This document shows positions 1 to 8,395 of a stretch of DNA of 47,839 bases, one piece after another. The stretch is from JACCTH01 sp050741915 (GTDB lineage Bacteria; Actinomycetota; Acidimicrobiia; Spongiisociales; ZC4RG35). How positions within the stretch are numbered: the first letter of the stretch is position 1; each line of letters starts with the position of its first letter. The notes under the pieces were generated by a model. The model saw only the letters and a program-made list of their open reading frames with translations. It was not told where the DNA came from and made no database searches. Location of the stretch: the NCBI GenBank assembly GCA_050741915.1, contig JBOGEX010000036.1, positions 1 to 47,839 of the forward strand, read 5' to 3'. The position numbers and the translations under genes were made by a program.

Positions 1-250
1 CCTTCCGGGCGGCCACTCCTTTCTCACACCGATACGGCTGTTTCTCCTCCTGAATGGGAGGGCCGGGACCCCCCTTCGGCCCTGTTTCTCCCCCGCTGGG
101 AGCTCATGCCCCCTCCGACGCCTTCGGCGACACCTCCCTCAACGCTCGCTGTTTTCCCCCCCGAAGGGGGGAGTACCGGCGCAGCCGGTGAGGGGAGAAG
201 TTTCGCTCGCTTGGGGGAGGAAACAGGCGCGCTGGGGGAGGAAACAGGGC
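1..250. repeat. GC-rich REP-like intergenic repeat cluster, copy A
   Basis: No gene is supported before the first CDS. The stretch is made of short imperfect palindromes that recur elsewhere in the window: a CCCCC/GGGGG hairpin followed by TACCGGCGCAGCCGG and GAGGGG (about 168-198), the word AACGCTCGCTGTTT (about 139-152), and two GGGGGAGGAAACAGG units (about 214-248). The same words occur near 9119, 19799, 24233 and 36455. The window edge truncates the cluster, so its left limit is unknown. Confidence 0.6.
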
Positions 251-266
251 AGGTAGCGTCGGGCCC

Positions 267-956
267 GTGGAACTGATCCTGGTCCGTCATGGGCTCCCCG
301 ACTGGGCACCTGATACCTTGGCCCGCAACGACCCCAACCTGTCCGATCTCGGCCGGGAACAGGCCGAGCGATTGGCCGCCCGGGTCGAAAGCTGGGGCTA
401 TGTCGACGAGCTCTGGGCTTCGCCAATGAAGAGGGCTCAGGAAACAGCCCATCCTCTCGCCACCGTGCTCGGGACCGAGATCCAGACCCTCGACTGGGCC
501 CACGAGATCCGCAACCCCGATGACTGGGAGGGGATGCCGATCGATGACATCCGCACGGCTTGGGTCGACGCCAACCTCCGGCCGATCAAAGACCTTTGGG
601 AAGGAATGCCGGGGGGCGAAGGATTTCGTGACTTTCACCAGCGAGTCGTGACCGGTCTCGAGACGAGCCTGGCCGAGAAGGGGCTGGAGGAGGCCGGCAC
701 TGACCCTCGTCTGTGGACCATCGAGGGGCACAACGACGAGTATCGAATCGTTCTTGTCGCCCACGGCGGAACCAACGCGGTCGTCCTCGGTCATCTTCTT
801 GGCATGGCTCCGACTCCCTGGGAGTGGGACCGCTTCGAACTACCCCATACCGGCGTGGCCCGGATCGTGACTCTCCCCATTGCCCATGCTCACGCCTTCT
901 CGCTGCGGGCGTTTGCCGAGACCACTCATCTCGACTCCGAGATGGTGACCAAATGA
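267..956 (+). CDS. histidine phosphatase family protein (phosphoglycerate-mutase-like)
   Basis: A 229-residue protein of the histidine phosphatase superfamily. The N-terminal LVRHG motif at residues 5-9 carries the phospho-accepting histidine and arginine. A second conserved histidine lies in VAHGGTNAVVLGH near residues 168-180, as expected for the proton-donor side of this fold. The length fits the family. Substrates in this superfamily range from phosphosugars to nucleotides and cannot be told from sequence here. The start is a GTG just downstream of the REP-like cluster, with only a weak GCAGG-type ribosome site. The next gene is convergent and 7 bp away, so this gene is probably a single transcription unit. 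Confidence 0.85.
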   Translation: MELILVRHGLPDWAPDTLARNDPNLSDLGREQAERLAARVESWGYVDELWASPMKRAQETAHPLATVLGTEIQTLDWAHEIRNPDDWEGMPIDDIRTAWVDANLRPIKDLWEGMPGGEGFRDFHQRVVTGLETSLAEKGLEEAGTDPRLWTIEGHNDEYRIVLVAHGGTNAVVLGHLLGMAPTPWEWDRFELPHTGVARIVTLPIAHAHAFSLRAFAETTHLDSEMVTK

Positions 957-963
957 CGACTGA

Positions 964-1737
964 TCAACGACCGAAGCGCCGGTTGCGGCGGGTGAAGTCG
1001 CGCAGGGCCCGCAAGAAGTCGACCCGCCGAAACGCGGGCCAGTAGACGTCGACGAATACAAACTCGGCGTAGGCCGATTGCCAGAGGAGAAATCCCGAGA
1101 GCCGCGATTCGCCGCTGGTGCGGATCAGAAGGTCAGGGTCGGGAACGTCGGCCGAATACATGTGACGGGCGAGCGATGGGGCGTCGAGGTGGGCGGCCAT
1201 CTCCTCGGCCTTGACCCCTTCGGACGCCAACCTCGTGACCAGATCCTTCGCGGCATCGACGATCTCCTGCCGCCCGCCATAGCCCATGGCAATGTTGAGC
1301 AGGTACTCGCCATCGGGGCTGGCCGCTTCGGCCGATTTGGCCGCACCGACCAGGTCGCCGGGGAGAAGGTCGAGACTCCCGATGAACCGAATTCTCTGTG
1401 AGCGTTGCACCGCCTTCGCGGGAAGGCGCCCGAACAACTCGGAGAGGACATCGAAATAGGGGGTGAGCTCCGCCTCGGGTCGATCGAGGTTCTCGCGCGA
1501 CAGCACCCAAGCGGTGATAACGGGCACCCCCAGCTCATGCGACCAGCCCAAGAAGTCGTCAAAGCGCGCCATCCCGGCGCGGTAGCTGTCGACATAAGAG
1601 GCGAGGCCCGACTCCCGAGCGTATCGACGATGACCATCGAGGATGATGCCGATGTGATGAGGAAGTCTTGCGCGGTCGAGATTTTGCAGGAGGCGCCTCT
1701 CATATAGCGAGTAGGCGAGGGCGCGGAGACCATGCAT
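964..1737 (-). CDS. cis-prenyltransferase, short-chain (Z-FPP synthase-like) UppS family
   Basis: A 257-residue cis-prenyl diphosphate synthase, which condenses isopentenyl diphosphate with an allylic diphosphate. Visible family motifs are the P-loop-like DGHRRYA (D34, R37, R38), LSRENLDRP, and the C-terminal IRTSGESRLSGFLLWQSAYAE block with its arginine and glutamate ligands. The LYERRLLQ opening and the RALRDFTRRNRRFGR end resemble M. tuberculosis Rv1086, a Z-farnesyl diphosphate synthase, more than long-chain UppS. That points to a short product (inference). One oddity is His36 where DGN is normal. It starts 14 bp after the AtuA-like gene on the same strand. A hemolysin III gene is close by, as in the Rv1085c-Rv1086 pair. 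Confidence 0.85.
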   Translation of the reverse strand: MHGLRALAYSLYERRLLQNLDRARLPHHIGIILDGHRRYARESGLASYVDSYRAGMARFDDFLGWSHELGVPVITAWVLSRENLDRPEAELTPYFDVLSELFGRLPAKAVQRSQRIRFIGSLDLLPGDLVGAAKSAEAASPDGEYLLNIAMGYGGRQEIVDAAKDLVTRLASEGVKAEEMAAHLDAPSLARHMYSADVPDPDLLIRTSGESRLSGFLLWQSAYAEFVFVDVYWPAFRRVDFLRALRDFTRRNRRFGR

Positions 1738-1751
1738 CTATCCGCTAGATG

Positions 1752-3521
1752 CTACCGATCGTCGGTTTTCGTCAATAGATCCTTCGGTACTTTGACGATC
1801 CGAGCGCGAATGAACTCGCCCAATGATTTCGCCTGCGGATCGGTTCTGGTCGATGAGGAGACCCCGTCACCGAGAAAGCCCTGGATGACAAAGTTGAGGG
1901 CCAGCAGATTCGGAAGCTCGAACCGGGTGATAGGCAACGCCGCGGCCTCGGGCAGCAACTGGCGCATCCGATCGACGGTGAGCAAAGAGGCCAGCCAGGG
2001 AAACGCCTTGGCCTCGCGCACCCATACCCCGACGTTGGCGTTGCCTCCCTTGTCACCCGAGCGAGCCCCGATCAGCTTTCCAAGGGGCATGGGTTCCATC
2101 TCGCCGTAAGGAGGACTCTCCAAGGGCGCTCCTGGCAACAGGTCAGCACTTTCTCCGGCCGGCGCCTGCGAAGTGACCATTGTCTCCGCGTCTCCGACCA
2201 CGACCCTCATCGGCACCAGGGCGGCGGGAATGGTCGCCGGCCAGAAGACCGCGTAGGGCGAGGCCTCCTCGGGCGGAGTCGTCAGAAACAGTCCGGGATA
2301 GTTGGACAGGGCGAGCTCGACGGCCCCGCGGGAAAATCCCCTCCCCACTTTTTGTGGATCCGGGTCTTTCACCGTAAAACGGAGGTAGCTCATCGAGTCA
2401 TCCACCGTCTCGGGGTCGAGCCGCGTCGACTTGACAAGCCGCGCCTCCGCCGTGTCGAACTGCTCGCGCCCTCCCACCGATTTCCACAAAGCCGACTCGA
2501 GGATGCGCGCCTTCTCTTCGATGTCGAGACCGGAGATTCCGAACGTTATCGAGTTTCGATAGCCGCCGAGGTAGTTGATGGCGACCTTGAGGTCGGAGGG
2601 AGGGGCGCTGCCCTGGACTCCCGTTACGGCGACTCGATCGGGACCCTCCTCGGTCAGTTGGATGGTTTCAAAGTGAGAGGTGACATCAGGGTTGAGATAG
2701 CGAGGTGCCCCAATCTCGTAAAGCAGCTGCGCGGTCACCGTCCCCACCGTCACTCGGCCGCCGGTGCCGGGGTGCTTGGTGATAACCGACGATCCATCGC
2801 TCGCCACCTCGGCTATCGGGAAGCCGGGGGAATCGAGGCCCGTGATCTCTTGAAAGTACGAGTAGTTTCCCCCAGTCGACTGCGGCCCGCATTCGATGAT
2901 GTGTCCCGCCACTACCGCCCCTGCCAGGGCATTCCAGTCATCTCGTTTCCAGTCGAAGTTGGAGGCGCACGGGCCCACTACTACCGCCGCGTCGGTAACC
3001 CGCCCACAGATGACGACGTCGGCTCCCTGGTCGAGAGCCAACTTGATACCCCAACCACCCAGGTAGGCGTTGGCAGTGAGTGGAGTAAGGGCGGAACCTG
3101 CCCACGGAACGTCACGGTCGAGATGCCGGAAGGCTTGGCCCGCTTCCATAAGACTTTGAAGGCGAGGCATGAGGTCGTCGCCTTCGACGAAGGCAATCGA
3201 TGGCTGCAGTCCGAGATCAGCCGCCAGCTTCTCCAGTCGTTCTGCCAGCCCCCTCGGGTTGAGGCCGCCGGCATTGGAGACGATCTTGATCCCGCGGTCA
3301 AGACAGGTGCCAAGCACCTCTTCCATCTGCGTGACAAACGTCGTGGCATATCCGGCCCCAGCGTCCCGATTCTGGGAGCGCCAGAGAATTGCCATCGTCA
3401 GCTCAGCCAGATAGTCACCGGTGAGCACGTCGATCGGCCCGCCCTCGACCATATCTTTGGCGGCCGAGAGCCGATCACCGTAGAAACCGGAGCAATTGGC
3501 GATCTGCAGAATCTGCTTCAT
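1752..3521 (-). CDS. acyclic terpene utilisation AtuA-like protein (DUF1446)
   Basis: A 589-residue protein of the AtuA/DUF1446 family. The N-terminal MKQILQIANCSGFYGDR and LTGDYLAELTMAIL segments and the internal SNAGGLNPRGL motif are typical. The C-terminal roughly 100 residues, from GARSGDKGGNANVGVWV, match the ferredoxin-like AtuA tail domain, so this is a natural two-domain fusion. AtuA takes part in citronellol/geraniol breakdown in Pseudomonas, but its reaction is not established, and no acyl-CoA carboxylase partners lie nearby. The ATG at 3521 is preferred over upstream starts: GAGAG precedes it, the length fits, and longer forms would overlap the divergent gene. It is likely co-transcribed with the cis-prenyltransferase. 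Confidence 0.85.
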   Translation of the reverse strand: MKQILQIANCSGFYGDRLSAAKDMVEGGPIDVLTGDYLAELTMAILWRSQNRDAGAGYATTFVTQMEEVLGTCLDRGIKIVSNAGGLNPRGLAERLEKLAADLGLQPSIAFVEGDDLMPRLQSLMEAGQAFRHLDRDVPWAGSALTPLTANAYLGGWGIKLALDQGADVVICGRVTDAAVVVGPCASNFDWKRDDWNALAGAVVAGHIIECGPQSTGGNYSYFQEITGLDSPGFPIAEVASDGSSVITKHPGTGGRVTVGTVTAQLLYEIGAPRYLNPDVTSHFETIQLTEEGPDRVAVTGVQGSAPPSDLKVAINYLGGYRNSITFGISGLDIEEKARILESALWKSVGGREQFDTAEARLVKSTRLDPETVDDSMSYLRFTVKDPDPQKVGRGFSRGAVELALSNYPGLFLTTPPEEASPYAVFWPATIPAALVPMRVVVGDAETMVTSQAPAGESADLLPGAPLESPPYGEMEPMPLGKLIGARSGDKGGNANVGVWVREAKAFPWLASLLTVDRMRQLLPEAAALPITRFELPNLLALNFVIQGFLGDGVSSSTRTDPQAKSLGEFIRARIVKVPKDLLTKTDDR

Positions 3522-3590
3522 CGCGCTCTCATGGGTGGGCAACGTAGCGCCCCGATCGCATAGATCGAACCCGGGATAGAGTTCTCGGGA

Positions 3591-4250
3591 ATGGAGCGTT
3601 GGGAATGGGGGCGGGTGAAGAACCCGATTCGCACCCTCTTGCACGGAGGAGCGGCGTTGGCCGCGGTCGTTGGTGCCGCCCTGTTGGCGAGGACTGCGGC
3701 CGGGGGAAGACAACTGCTGGCGGGGTTGATCTACTCGCTCACTCTGGTGGCTATGTACACGGTGTCAGCGCTATATCACGCCGTCGGGTGGCAAGAGCGG
3801 CGTCGAATTTTCATGCAGCGGCTTGATCATTCGATGATTTTTCTTCTCGTGGCGGGCACATTCACTCCTTTCGGCCTAGTCGTCCTCGACGGCTGGCTTC
3901 GCCCCGCCCTCCTGGGCCTGGTCTGGACGATTGCCTTCGTCGGAATCGCCCTCAAGTTCGTGCTCTCCCGGATCGGCACCCGGCTCTCGGTTGCCCTCCA
4001 GCACACAATGGGTTGGCTTTCGCTGATCGCGTTGCCTCTGATCTGGAGCCGGGTCGGACCGGGAGCGGTCTGGCTACTTCTCGTCGGCGGGTTGGCTTAC
4101 TCGACAGGGACGTTGGTGTTCGCCTGGCGACGTCCGCGCCTCGCCACCAGGGTTTTCTCCCACCACGAACTCTTCCATGTGCTCGTCATCGTGGGCTCGC
4201 TGTGCCACTTTCTCGCCGTCTGGTGGTACGTGATGCCCTACGCCCTCTAA
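3591..4250 (+). CDS. hemolysin III / PAQR family membrane protein
   Basis: A 219-residue protein with about seven hydrophobic segments, the size and shape of bacterial PAQR (YqfA/hemolysin III) proteins. The conserved polar residues are visible: YHAVGW with its histidine after the second membrane segment, the QRLDHSMIFLLVAGTFTPF block, and the C-terminal HELFHVLVIVGSLCHFLAVW with two histidines. In this superfamily the histidines and aspartate bind a metal in the membrane. The role in bacteria is unclear and lytic activity should not be assumed. It is divergent from the AtuA-like gene, with 69 bp between starts. A GTG at 3615, preceded by GGGGGCGG, is an alternative start. Confidence 0.85.
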   Translation: MERWEWGRVKNPIRTLLHGGAALAAVVGAALLARTAAGGRQLLAGLIYSLTLVAMYTVSALYHAVGWQERRRIFMQRLDHSMIFLLVAGTFTPFGLVVLDGWLRPALLGLVWTIAFVGIALKFVLSRIGTRLSVALQHTMGWLSLIALPLIWSRVGPGAVWLLLVGGLAYSTGTLVFAWRRPRLATRVFSHHELFHVLVIVGSLCHFLAVWWYVMPYAL

Positions 4251-4321
4251 GTGTCTATGTCGGTTTTCCGGGCTGTAGGTAGAGAATCGACCCGGAAACG
4301 GCTGTGGGTAACGTCACATCG

Positions 4322-5668
4322 ATGAAGTCGTTCCATCGGCTCGTCTTCAACGCGGTCATCGCAGGCACCACCAACAACTTCCTGTGGTTTGCGCTTACCT
4401 TCTGGGTGTATCTCGAGACGCGATCAGTCATCGCCTCGTCCATCATTGGCGGCGCCTACATGCTGCTGTTCGCGGCCTCCGGAATCTTCTTCGGGACCTT
4501 CGTTGACAGAAACAAACGGAAGACGTCGATGGTCCTTTCCAACGCGCTATCGCTCGGGTTCTTTGTCCTCGCCGGCGTGATCTTTCTGGTTGCACCCGAA
4601 GGGTCGCTGCCCTCCCTGGCCCAGCCCTTGACGTGGGTTTTCGTCACATTGGTACTCGCGGGCGCGATTGCCGGGAACCTGCGGGCTGTGGCACTGTCAA
4701 CCACGGTCACGCTGCTTGTTCCCGAGGACCGTCACGACCGCGCCAACGGTCTCGTGGGGACGGCCAATGGCGTCGCATTCGCCCTGACCTCGGTGTTCAG
4801 CGGGCTGGCGATCGGAACGCTCGGCATGGGTGCCTGCGTGCTGATCACGGTGGTGATGACCGCCCTCGCCGGCACCCACCTTGCCTCGATTAAAATCGAC
4901 AGCGACACCGCCCCCCGCGCTCAGGCCAAAGCGCCCGCCGAAGGACCGACGAAGTTCGATGCGAAGGGCGCCCTACAGGCAGTGCGGGCAGTTCCCGGTC
5001 TCCTGGCCCTTCTGTTCTTCAGCACCTTCAACAACTTTCTCGGCGGCGTTTTCATGGCCCTCATGGATCCCTACGGACTCGAGCTCGTGTCGGTCGAGGC
5101 GTGGGGGATCTTGCTCGCAGTTTCGAGCTTCGGCTTCATCGTCGGCGGGGTGGCCGTGGCCCGCCGGGGTCTGGGCGCGAATCCCGCTCGCACTCTGTTG
5201 ATGGTCAATGTGGCGATGTGGAGCATCACGATCTTGTTCCCGATTCGTTCCTCCGTCATCCTCCTCGGGATCGGCTTCTTCCTTTACATGGTGCTCATCC
5301 CCATCGCGGAGTCCTCCGAGCAGACGATCATTCAGAAAGTAGTTCCGTACCAGGAACAAGGCCGCGTCTTCGGGTTTGCCCAAACGGTCGAAACCGCGGC
5401 TTCGCCGGTGACAGCGTTTCTAATCGGGCCGATCGCGCAAGAATTGGTGATTCCCTTCATGACCGACGGCGCCGGGGCCGATGCGATCGGGGGCTGGTTC
5501 GGCGCTGGCCCCGAACGAGGCATGGCATTGATCTTCATCATCGCCGGTTCCATCGGGCTCGCGGCCACCATCGCGGCCCTGAACTCACAGGCTTATAGGA
5601 ACCTGTCGCGACGCTACGCCGAGAAGAGCTCCGACCCCGGGCTCCTACAAGAGGTTCCGGGCGGCTGA
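4322..5668 (+). CDS. MFS transporter
   Basis: A 448-residue integral membrane protein with about twelve hydrophobic helices. The motif-A-like loop GTFVDRNKRKTSMVLSN between helices 2 and 3 is diagnostic of the major facilitator superfamily. The N-terminus (TNNFLWFALTFWVYLETRSV) and the pattern throughout resemble MFS exporters of the MFS_1 group found in actinobacteria and firmicutes. Substrate unknown; there is no adjacent regulator. The ATG at 4322 gives the usual short cytoplasmic N-terminus; an in-frame GTG at 4304 would add six residues and cannot be excluded. The gene ends convergently with pepP inside a 15-bp tandem repeat. Confidence 0.85.
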   Translation: MKSFHRLVFNAVIAGTTNNFLWFALTFWVYLETRSVIASSIIGGAYMLLFAASGIFFGTFVDRNKRKTSMVLSNALSLGFFVLAGVIFLVAPEGSLPSLAQPLTWVFVTLVLAGAIAGNLRAVALSTTVTLLVPEDRHDRANGLVGTANGVAFALTSVFSGLAIGTLGMGACVLITVVMTALAGTHLASIKIDSDTAPRAQAKAPAEGPTKFDAKGALQAVRAVPGLLALLFFSTFNNFLGGVFMALMDPYGLELVSVEAWGILLAVSSFGFIVGGVAVARRGLGANPARTLLMVNVAMWSITILFPIRSSVILLGIGFFLYMVLIPIAESSEQTIIQKVVPYQEQGRVFGFAQTVETAASPVTAFLIGPIAQELVIPFMTDGAGADAIGGWFGAGPERGMALIFIIAGSIGLAATIAALNSQAYRNLSRRYAEKSSDPGLLQEVPGG

Positions 5669-5698
5669 ATCAGCGGCGGCTGAATCAGCGGCGGCTGA
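5661..5698. repeat. 15-bp tandem duplication at convergent gene ends
   Basis: The unit GCGGCTGAATCAGCG occurs twice in tandem, followed by a third partial unit GCGGCTGA. The core CTGAATCAG places a TGA on both strands. The repeat therefore supplies the stop codon of the MFS gene on the plus strand and of the aminopeptidase gene on the minus strand, each with a spare copy. It probably arose by replication slippage. Confidence 0.8.
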
Positions 5699-7130
5699 GC
5701 CAGGAGGGCTGGCGGCAAAGGGCCTCGACTTCGTCGATCTTGCGAGGAACGAGATGGGTGAGGTTCTCGTGCCCGTCTTCGGTAATGAGGATGTCGTCCT
5801 CGATGCGAACGCCAATCCCGCGAAACTCCTCGGCGATCTTGTGGACGACCTTCTCGGCCTTCTCCCGCCCCTCCTGCAAGCGTTTGTTGGCGGAGGCCGG
5901 ATCGATGAGCGATGACTCCAGGTGCTCATCGAGGTCGTAGGGATAGAGAGCAAACTCGATTTCTTCCCGCCGGTCGATGTAGAGGCCCGGCTCGACCGTG
6001 AAAGCCATCCCCGGTTCGAGATTGCGCGGCTTTCCTTCGACGCGATAGGAGCCGGCGTCGTGGACATCCATTCCGAGCCAATGGCTTGTGCCGTGCATGA
6101 AAAACTCGCGTTGATGGTTCATCGCCAGCGAGTCCTCGAGACCCCGAGGAAGAAGGTCGAGCGCGACTAGGCCCTCGGTCAGGACTTCGGTGGCGATGTC
6201 ATGAGTGGAGCGGATCGTGGCCCCGGGACGGGCGGAGGCAATCGCAGCCTTCTGGGCCGCCAGCACCACCTCGTACACGGCGGCTTGGGGCGACGTGAAC
6301 TGGGCGTTGGCTGGCCAGGTGCGGGTGATGTCAGAAGAGAAGTAATCGATCTCAGCCGCAGCATCGATCAGCACCAGGTCGCCGTCTTCGATCATGCGGT
6401 CGTTCTCGGTGTAATGGAGAACGCAGGCGTTGGCACCCGAGGCCACTATCGACGGATAGCCGTTGCGGGGGGAACCACCCTCCCTCCAGACGTACTCCAT
6501 CGCAGCCTGCACCTGATATTCGACCAACTCGGGCCGGCCAAAACGCATGGCCTCCATATGACCCAGGGCCGACAATTCGCACGCCGCCCGCAGGCTTTCG
6601 ATCTCGCTCGCCGACTTGCGCAGACGCATGTCCGCCACCAATGGAGTCAGGTCGCAGACCCCAGCGGGCATGGCCTTACCCGTGCGGTTCTGATAGTTGC
6701 GGGCTCTGACCAGCAAGGCGCGGACCCTGGCGTCGTGGCCCTGATGTCCTCCGCGGTAATAAAGCATCTCCCGACCCAGCAACAGTCGGGGGAGAACGGA
6801 ATCGATGTCGGCGGTGGAGTAGGCCTGGTCGACCTGGAATCTATCCCGTGCTCCTTCGACTCCCGCTCGATAGCCGTTCCAGATCTCGAGGTCACGATCG
6901 CGAGGTCGAACAAAGAGGTGATACTCGCCCTCAGGGTGATGAGGAACGATGACGGCCAGCGCCTCTGGCTCGTGAAATCCCGTCAGGTAGAAGAACTCCG
7001 AGTCCTGGCGAAATTCGTGCCTGACATCGTCGTTACGAATCGTCTCGTCGCCTGCTGGGATCAGGGCGACAGCATCGGGGCCAATTCGCTCTGCGAGCGT
7101 GGTGCGGTGGTTTCGAAATCGATCAGGCAT
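5685..7130 (-). CDS. pepP: Xaa-Pro aminopeptidase (M24B metallopeptidase)
   Basis: A 481-residue aminopeptidase P, which removes an N-terminal residue before proline. The N-terminal creatinase-like domain (to about residue 180, with EFFYLTGF) is followed by a pita-bread catalytic domain. Its dinuclear metal ligands are visible: Asp in LIDAAAEIDYFSSDITRTWP (two aspartates), His in HGTSHWLGMDVHD, Glu in TVEPGLYI, and Glu in GVRIEDDILITEDG. Length is typical for the PepP type, longer than the short PepQ-like forms of many Gram-positives. No signal peptide, so cytoplasmic. The start ATG at 7130 fits the usual N-terminus. The stop codon falls inside the 15-bp tandem repeat. Confidence 0.92.
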   Translation of the reverse strand: MPDRFRNHRTTLAERIGPDAVALIPAGDETIRNDDVRHEFRQDSEFFYLTGFHEPEALAVIVPHHPEGEYHLFVRPRDRDLEIWNGYRAGVEGARDRFQVDQAYSTADIDSVLPRLLLGREMLYYRGGHQGHDARVRALLVRARNYQNRTGKAMPAGVCDLTPLVADMRLRKSASEIESLRAACELSALGHMEAMRFGRPELVEYQVQAAMEYVWREGGSPRNGYPSIVASGANACVLHYTENDRMIEDGDLVLIDAAAEIDYFSSDITRTWPANAQFTSPQAAVYEVVLAAQKAAIASARPGATIRSTHDIATEVLTEGLVALDLLPRGLEDSLAMNHQREFFMHGTSHWLGMDVHDAGSYRVEGKPRNLEPGMAFTVEPGLYIDRREEIEFALYPYDLDEHLESSLIDPASANKRLQEGREKAEKVVHKIAEEFRGIGVRIEDDILITEDGHENLTHLVPRKIDEVEALCRQPSWLSRR

Positions 7131-7157
7131 GGGCCCGACGCTAGCCGCACTAATCCT

Positions 7158-8060
7158 TCAGAGGGACAGGTCGACAACCAGGGGGAAATGGTCGGAGCCG
7201 ATGGCCGGACCCAGTGTCCGCTCCATGATTCCGATCCCTTCCGAATAGAGGAGATGGTCGATCGAAACCCGGAGGACCGGAGAGGCTCGAGCCGGATAGC
7301 TGTTCTCCAATCCGTAGCCGCGGATCGAATCCTGGAGGCCGGTTGCGGCCCGCAGCCGACGGTAGGGATAAGAGAACGGACCGGCGTTGAAGTCGCCCAC
7401 GACGGCCACTGGGGTGGGCTGTTCAGCTACCCAGTCCGCCGCGAAGGCGAACTGTTGGTCACGCAGGCTCGCCCGCCGCGGGGTCGACGGGGAGAGCGGG
7501 TGGATGGCGAGAACGGTCAAGCCGGTGGGAAACGCGATTTCGACCGCCCGCGGATCGGTCATCCGAAAGCCGAAGGACTCCACCGTCGCCTCGGGTGGGG
7601 CCAGAACCAGTGAACCGAAGATCTCGTCTCGGTGTTTGGTCATTGTCATCTCGTATCCGAGGTCGGAGGAGGCGATGGCTTCTTCCCACGGCAGACTTGC
7701 CTCGTGAAGGACAACCAGGTCGGCCTTGGTCTGGCGGATGAATTCGATCACTCGGTCGAATTCCTCGTTGTCGGAGCGGAGGTTGAAGGAGAGAACGCGA
7801 ACGTCGACGGCGCCACGTCGTGCCGAAACCGGGATGAATAAGGGCAGCAACGTGGTGAGATTGATGAGCGTTACCGTCCCGACAAAAGCCGCGGTCTTCG
7901 GCCACCGGCCGGCGAGCAGCAAGAGGCCGGAGATTGCCAAACCGACGGTGAGCTGCGGACGAAAGCTGGCGAGATTGTCCAGCACCCAAGAGAAGCGCCC
8001 GAGATAGGCGAGGAGAGTGGCGACGGCGAGTAACACCGCCGCCGAAGCGACCAGGTGCAT
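7158..8060 (-). CDS. membrane-anchored endonuclease/exonuclease/phosphatase (EEP) family protein
   Basis: A 300-residue protein with three N-terminal membrane helices (about residues 3-20, 35-52 and 57-77) followed by an EEP-fold catalytic domain. The active-site pattern is complete: Asn in VLSFNLRSDN, Glu in VLHEAS, Asp-Asn in VVGDFNAGPFS, Asp in SIDHLL, and the terminal SDHFPLV Asp-His pair. The domain is likely outside the cell or on the membrane face. This arrangement is common among actinobacterial proteins of unknown substrate; a phosphodiesterase on lipids, nucleotides or DNA is possible. It is 27 bp downstream of the pepP start on the same strand but is transcribed before pepP, so the two may be co-expressed. 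Confidence 0.8.
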   Translation of the reverse strand: MHLVASAAVLLAVATLLAYLGRFSWVLDNLASFRPQLTVGLAISGLLLLAGRWPKTAAFVGTVTLINLTTLLPLFIPVSARRGAVDVRVLSFNLRSDNEEFDRVIEFIRQTKADLVVLHEASLPWEEAIASSDLGYEMTMTKHRDEIFGSLVLAPPEATVESFGFRMTDPRAVEIAFPTGLTVLAIHPLSPSTPRRASLRDQQFAFAADWVAEQPTPVAVVGDFNAGPFSYPYRRLRAATGLQDSIRGYGLENSYPARASPVLRVSIDHLLYSEGIGIMERTLGPAIGSDHFPLVVDLSL

Positions 8061-8098
8061 GGACCCGACAGATTGGCAGAGGCTCCGACTTACAGGCG

Positions 8099-8395
8099 CT
8101 AGATCAGAAGCCGCGCCGCCCAGTAGAACGCCAGACCCGTGATGACAACGCCGAGCATCGCGCGTCGAAAGAGAAAGCCACCTAACACGGCGCCAACGAA
8201 GGCGCCGAGGTAGGGAGAGGCGTTATCGGCCCCACTCGTCATCAGATTCTGAACACCGATGGCGACGAACAAGGCGACTGCAAAGACATCGAGAAAACGT
8301 CCCAGGCGAAGGGAGGAGAAGGACCGGGAAAGGAAGAGGAAGCGGGAGCCGAAAGTGATTGCCGCCACCGCCAGGACCAGCGGAAGGTTGTTCAT
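8099..8395 (-). CDS. azlD: AzlD-type branched-chain amino acid export subunit
   Basis: A 98-residue protein with three to four membrane helices and the AzlD hallmark ITFGSRFLFL near residues 13-22. AzlD is the small partner of AzlC in the exporter of branched-chain amino acids and analogues such as 4-azaleucine. The ATG at 8395 overlaps the azlC stop in an ATGA junction, which argues for translational coupling and a stoichiometric complex. Length is normal for the family. Confidence 0.88.
   Translation of the reverse strand: MNNLPLVLAVAAITFGSRFLFLSRSFSSLRLGRFLDVFAVALFVAIGVQNLMTSGADNASPYLGAFVGAVLGGFLFRRAMLGVVITGLAFYWAARLLI

Noticed and set aside
1..250. CRISPR array or minisatellite in the GC-rich repeats
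   Set aside because: Repeats are few, irregular in spacing and orientation, without equal-length unique spacers, and no cas genes are present.
24..794. 256-codon minus-strand frame over the repeat cluster and the phosphatase gene
   Set aside because: It covers repeats and runs antisense to the histidine phosphatase, whose RHG motif is clear.
2352..3563. 403-codon open frame on the plus strand opposite the AtuA-like gene
   Set aside because: It mirrors a gene with clear family motifs; long antisense frames are expected in GC-rich coding DNA, and its translation shows no domain.
6201..7613. 470-codon open frame on the plus strand opposite pepP and the EEP gene
   Set aside because: It crosses two real genes on the other strand and has a composition typical of antisense translation.
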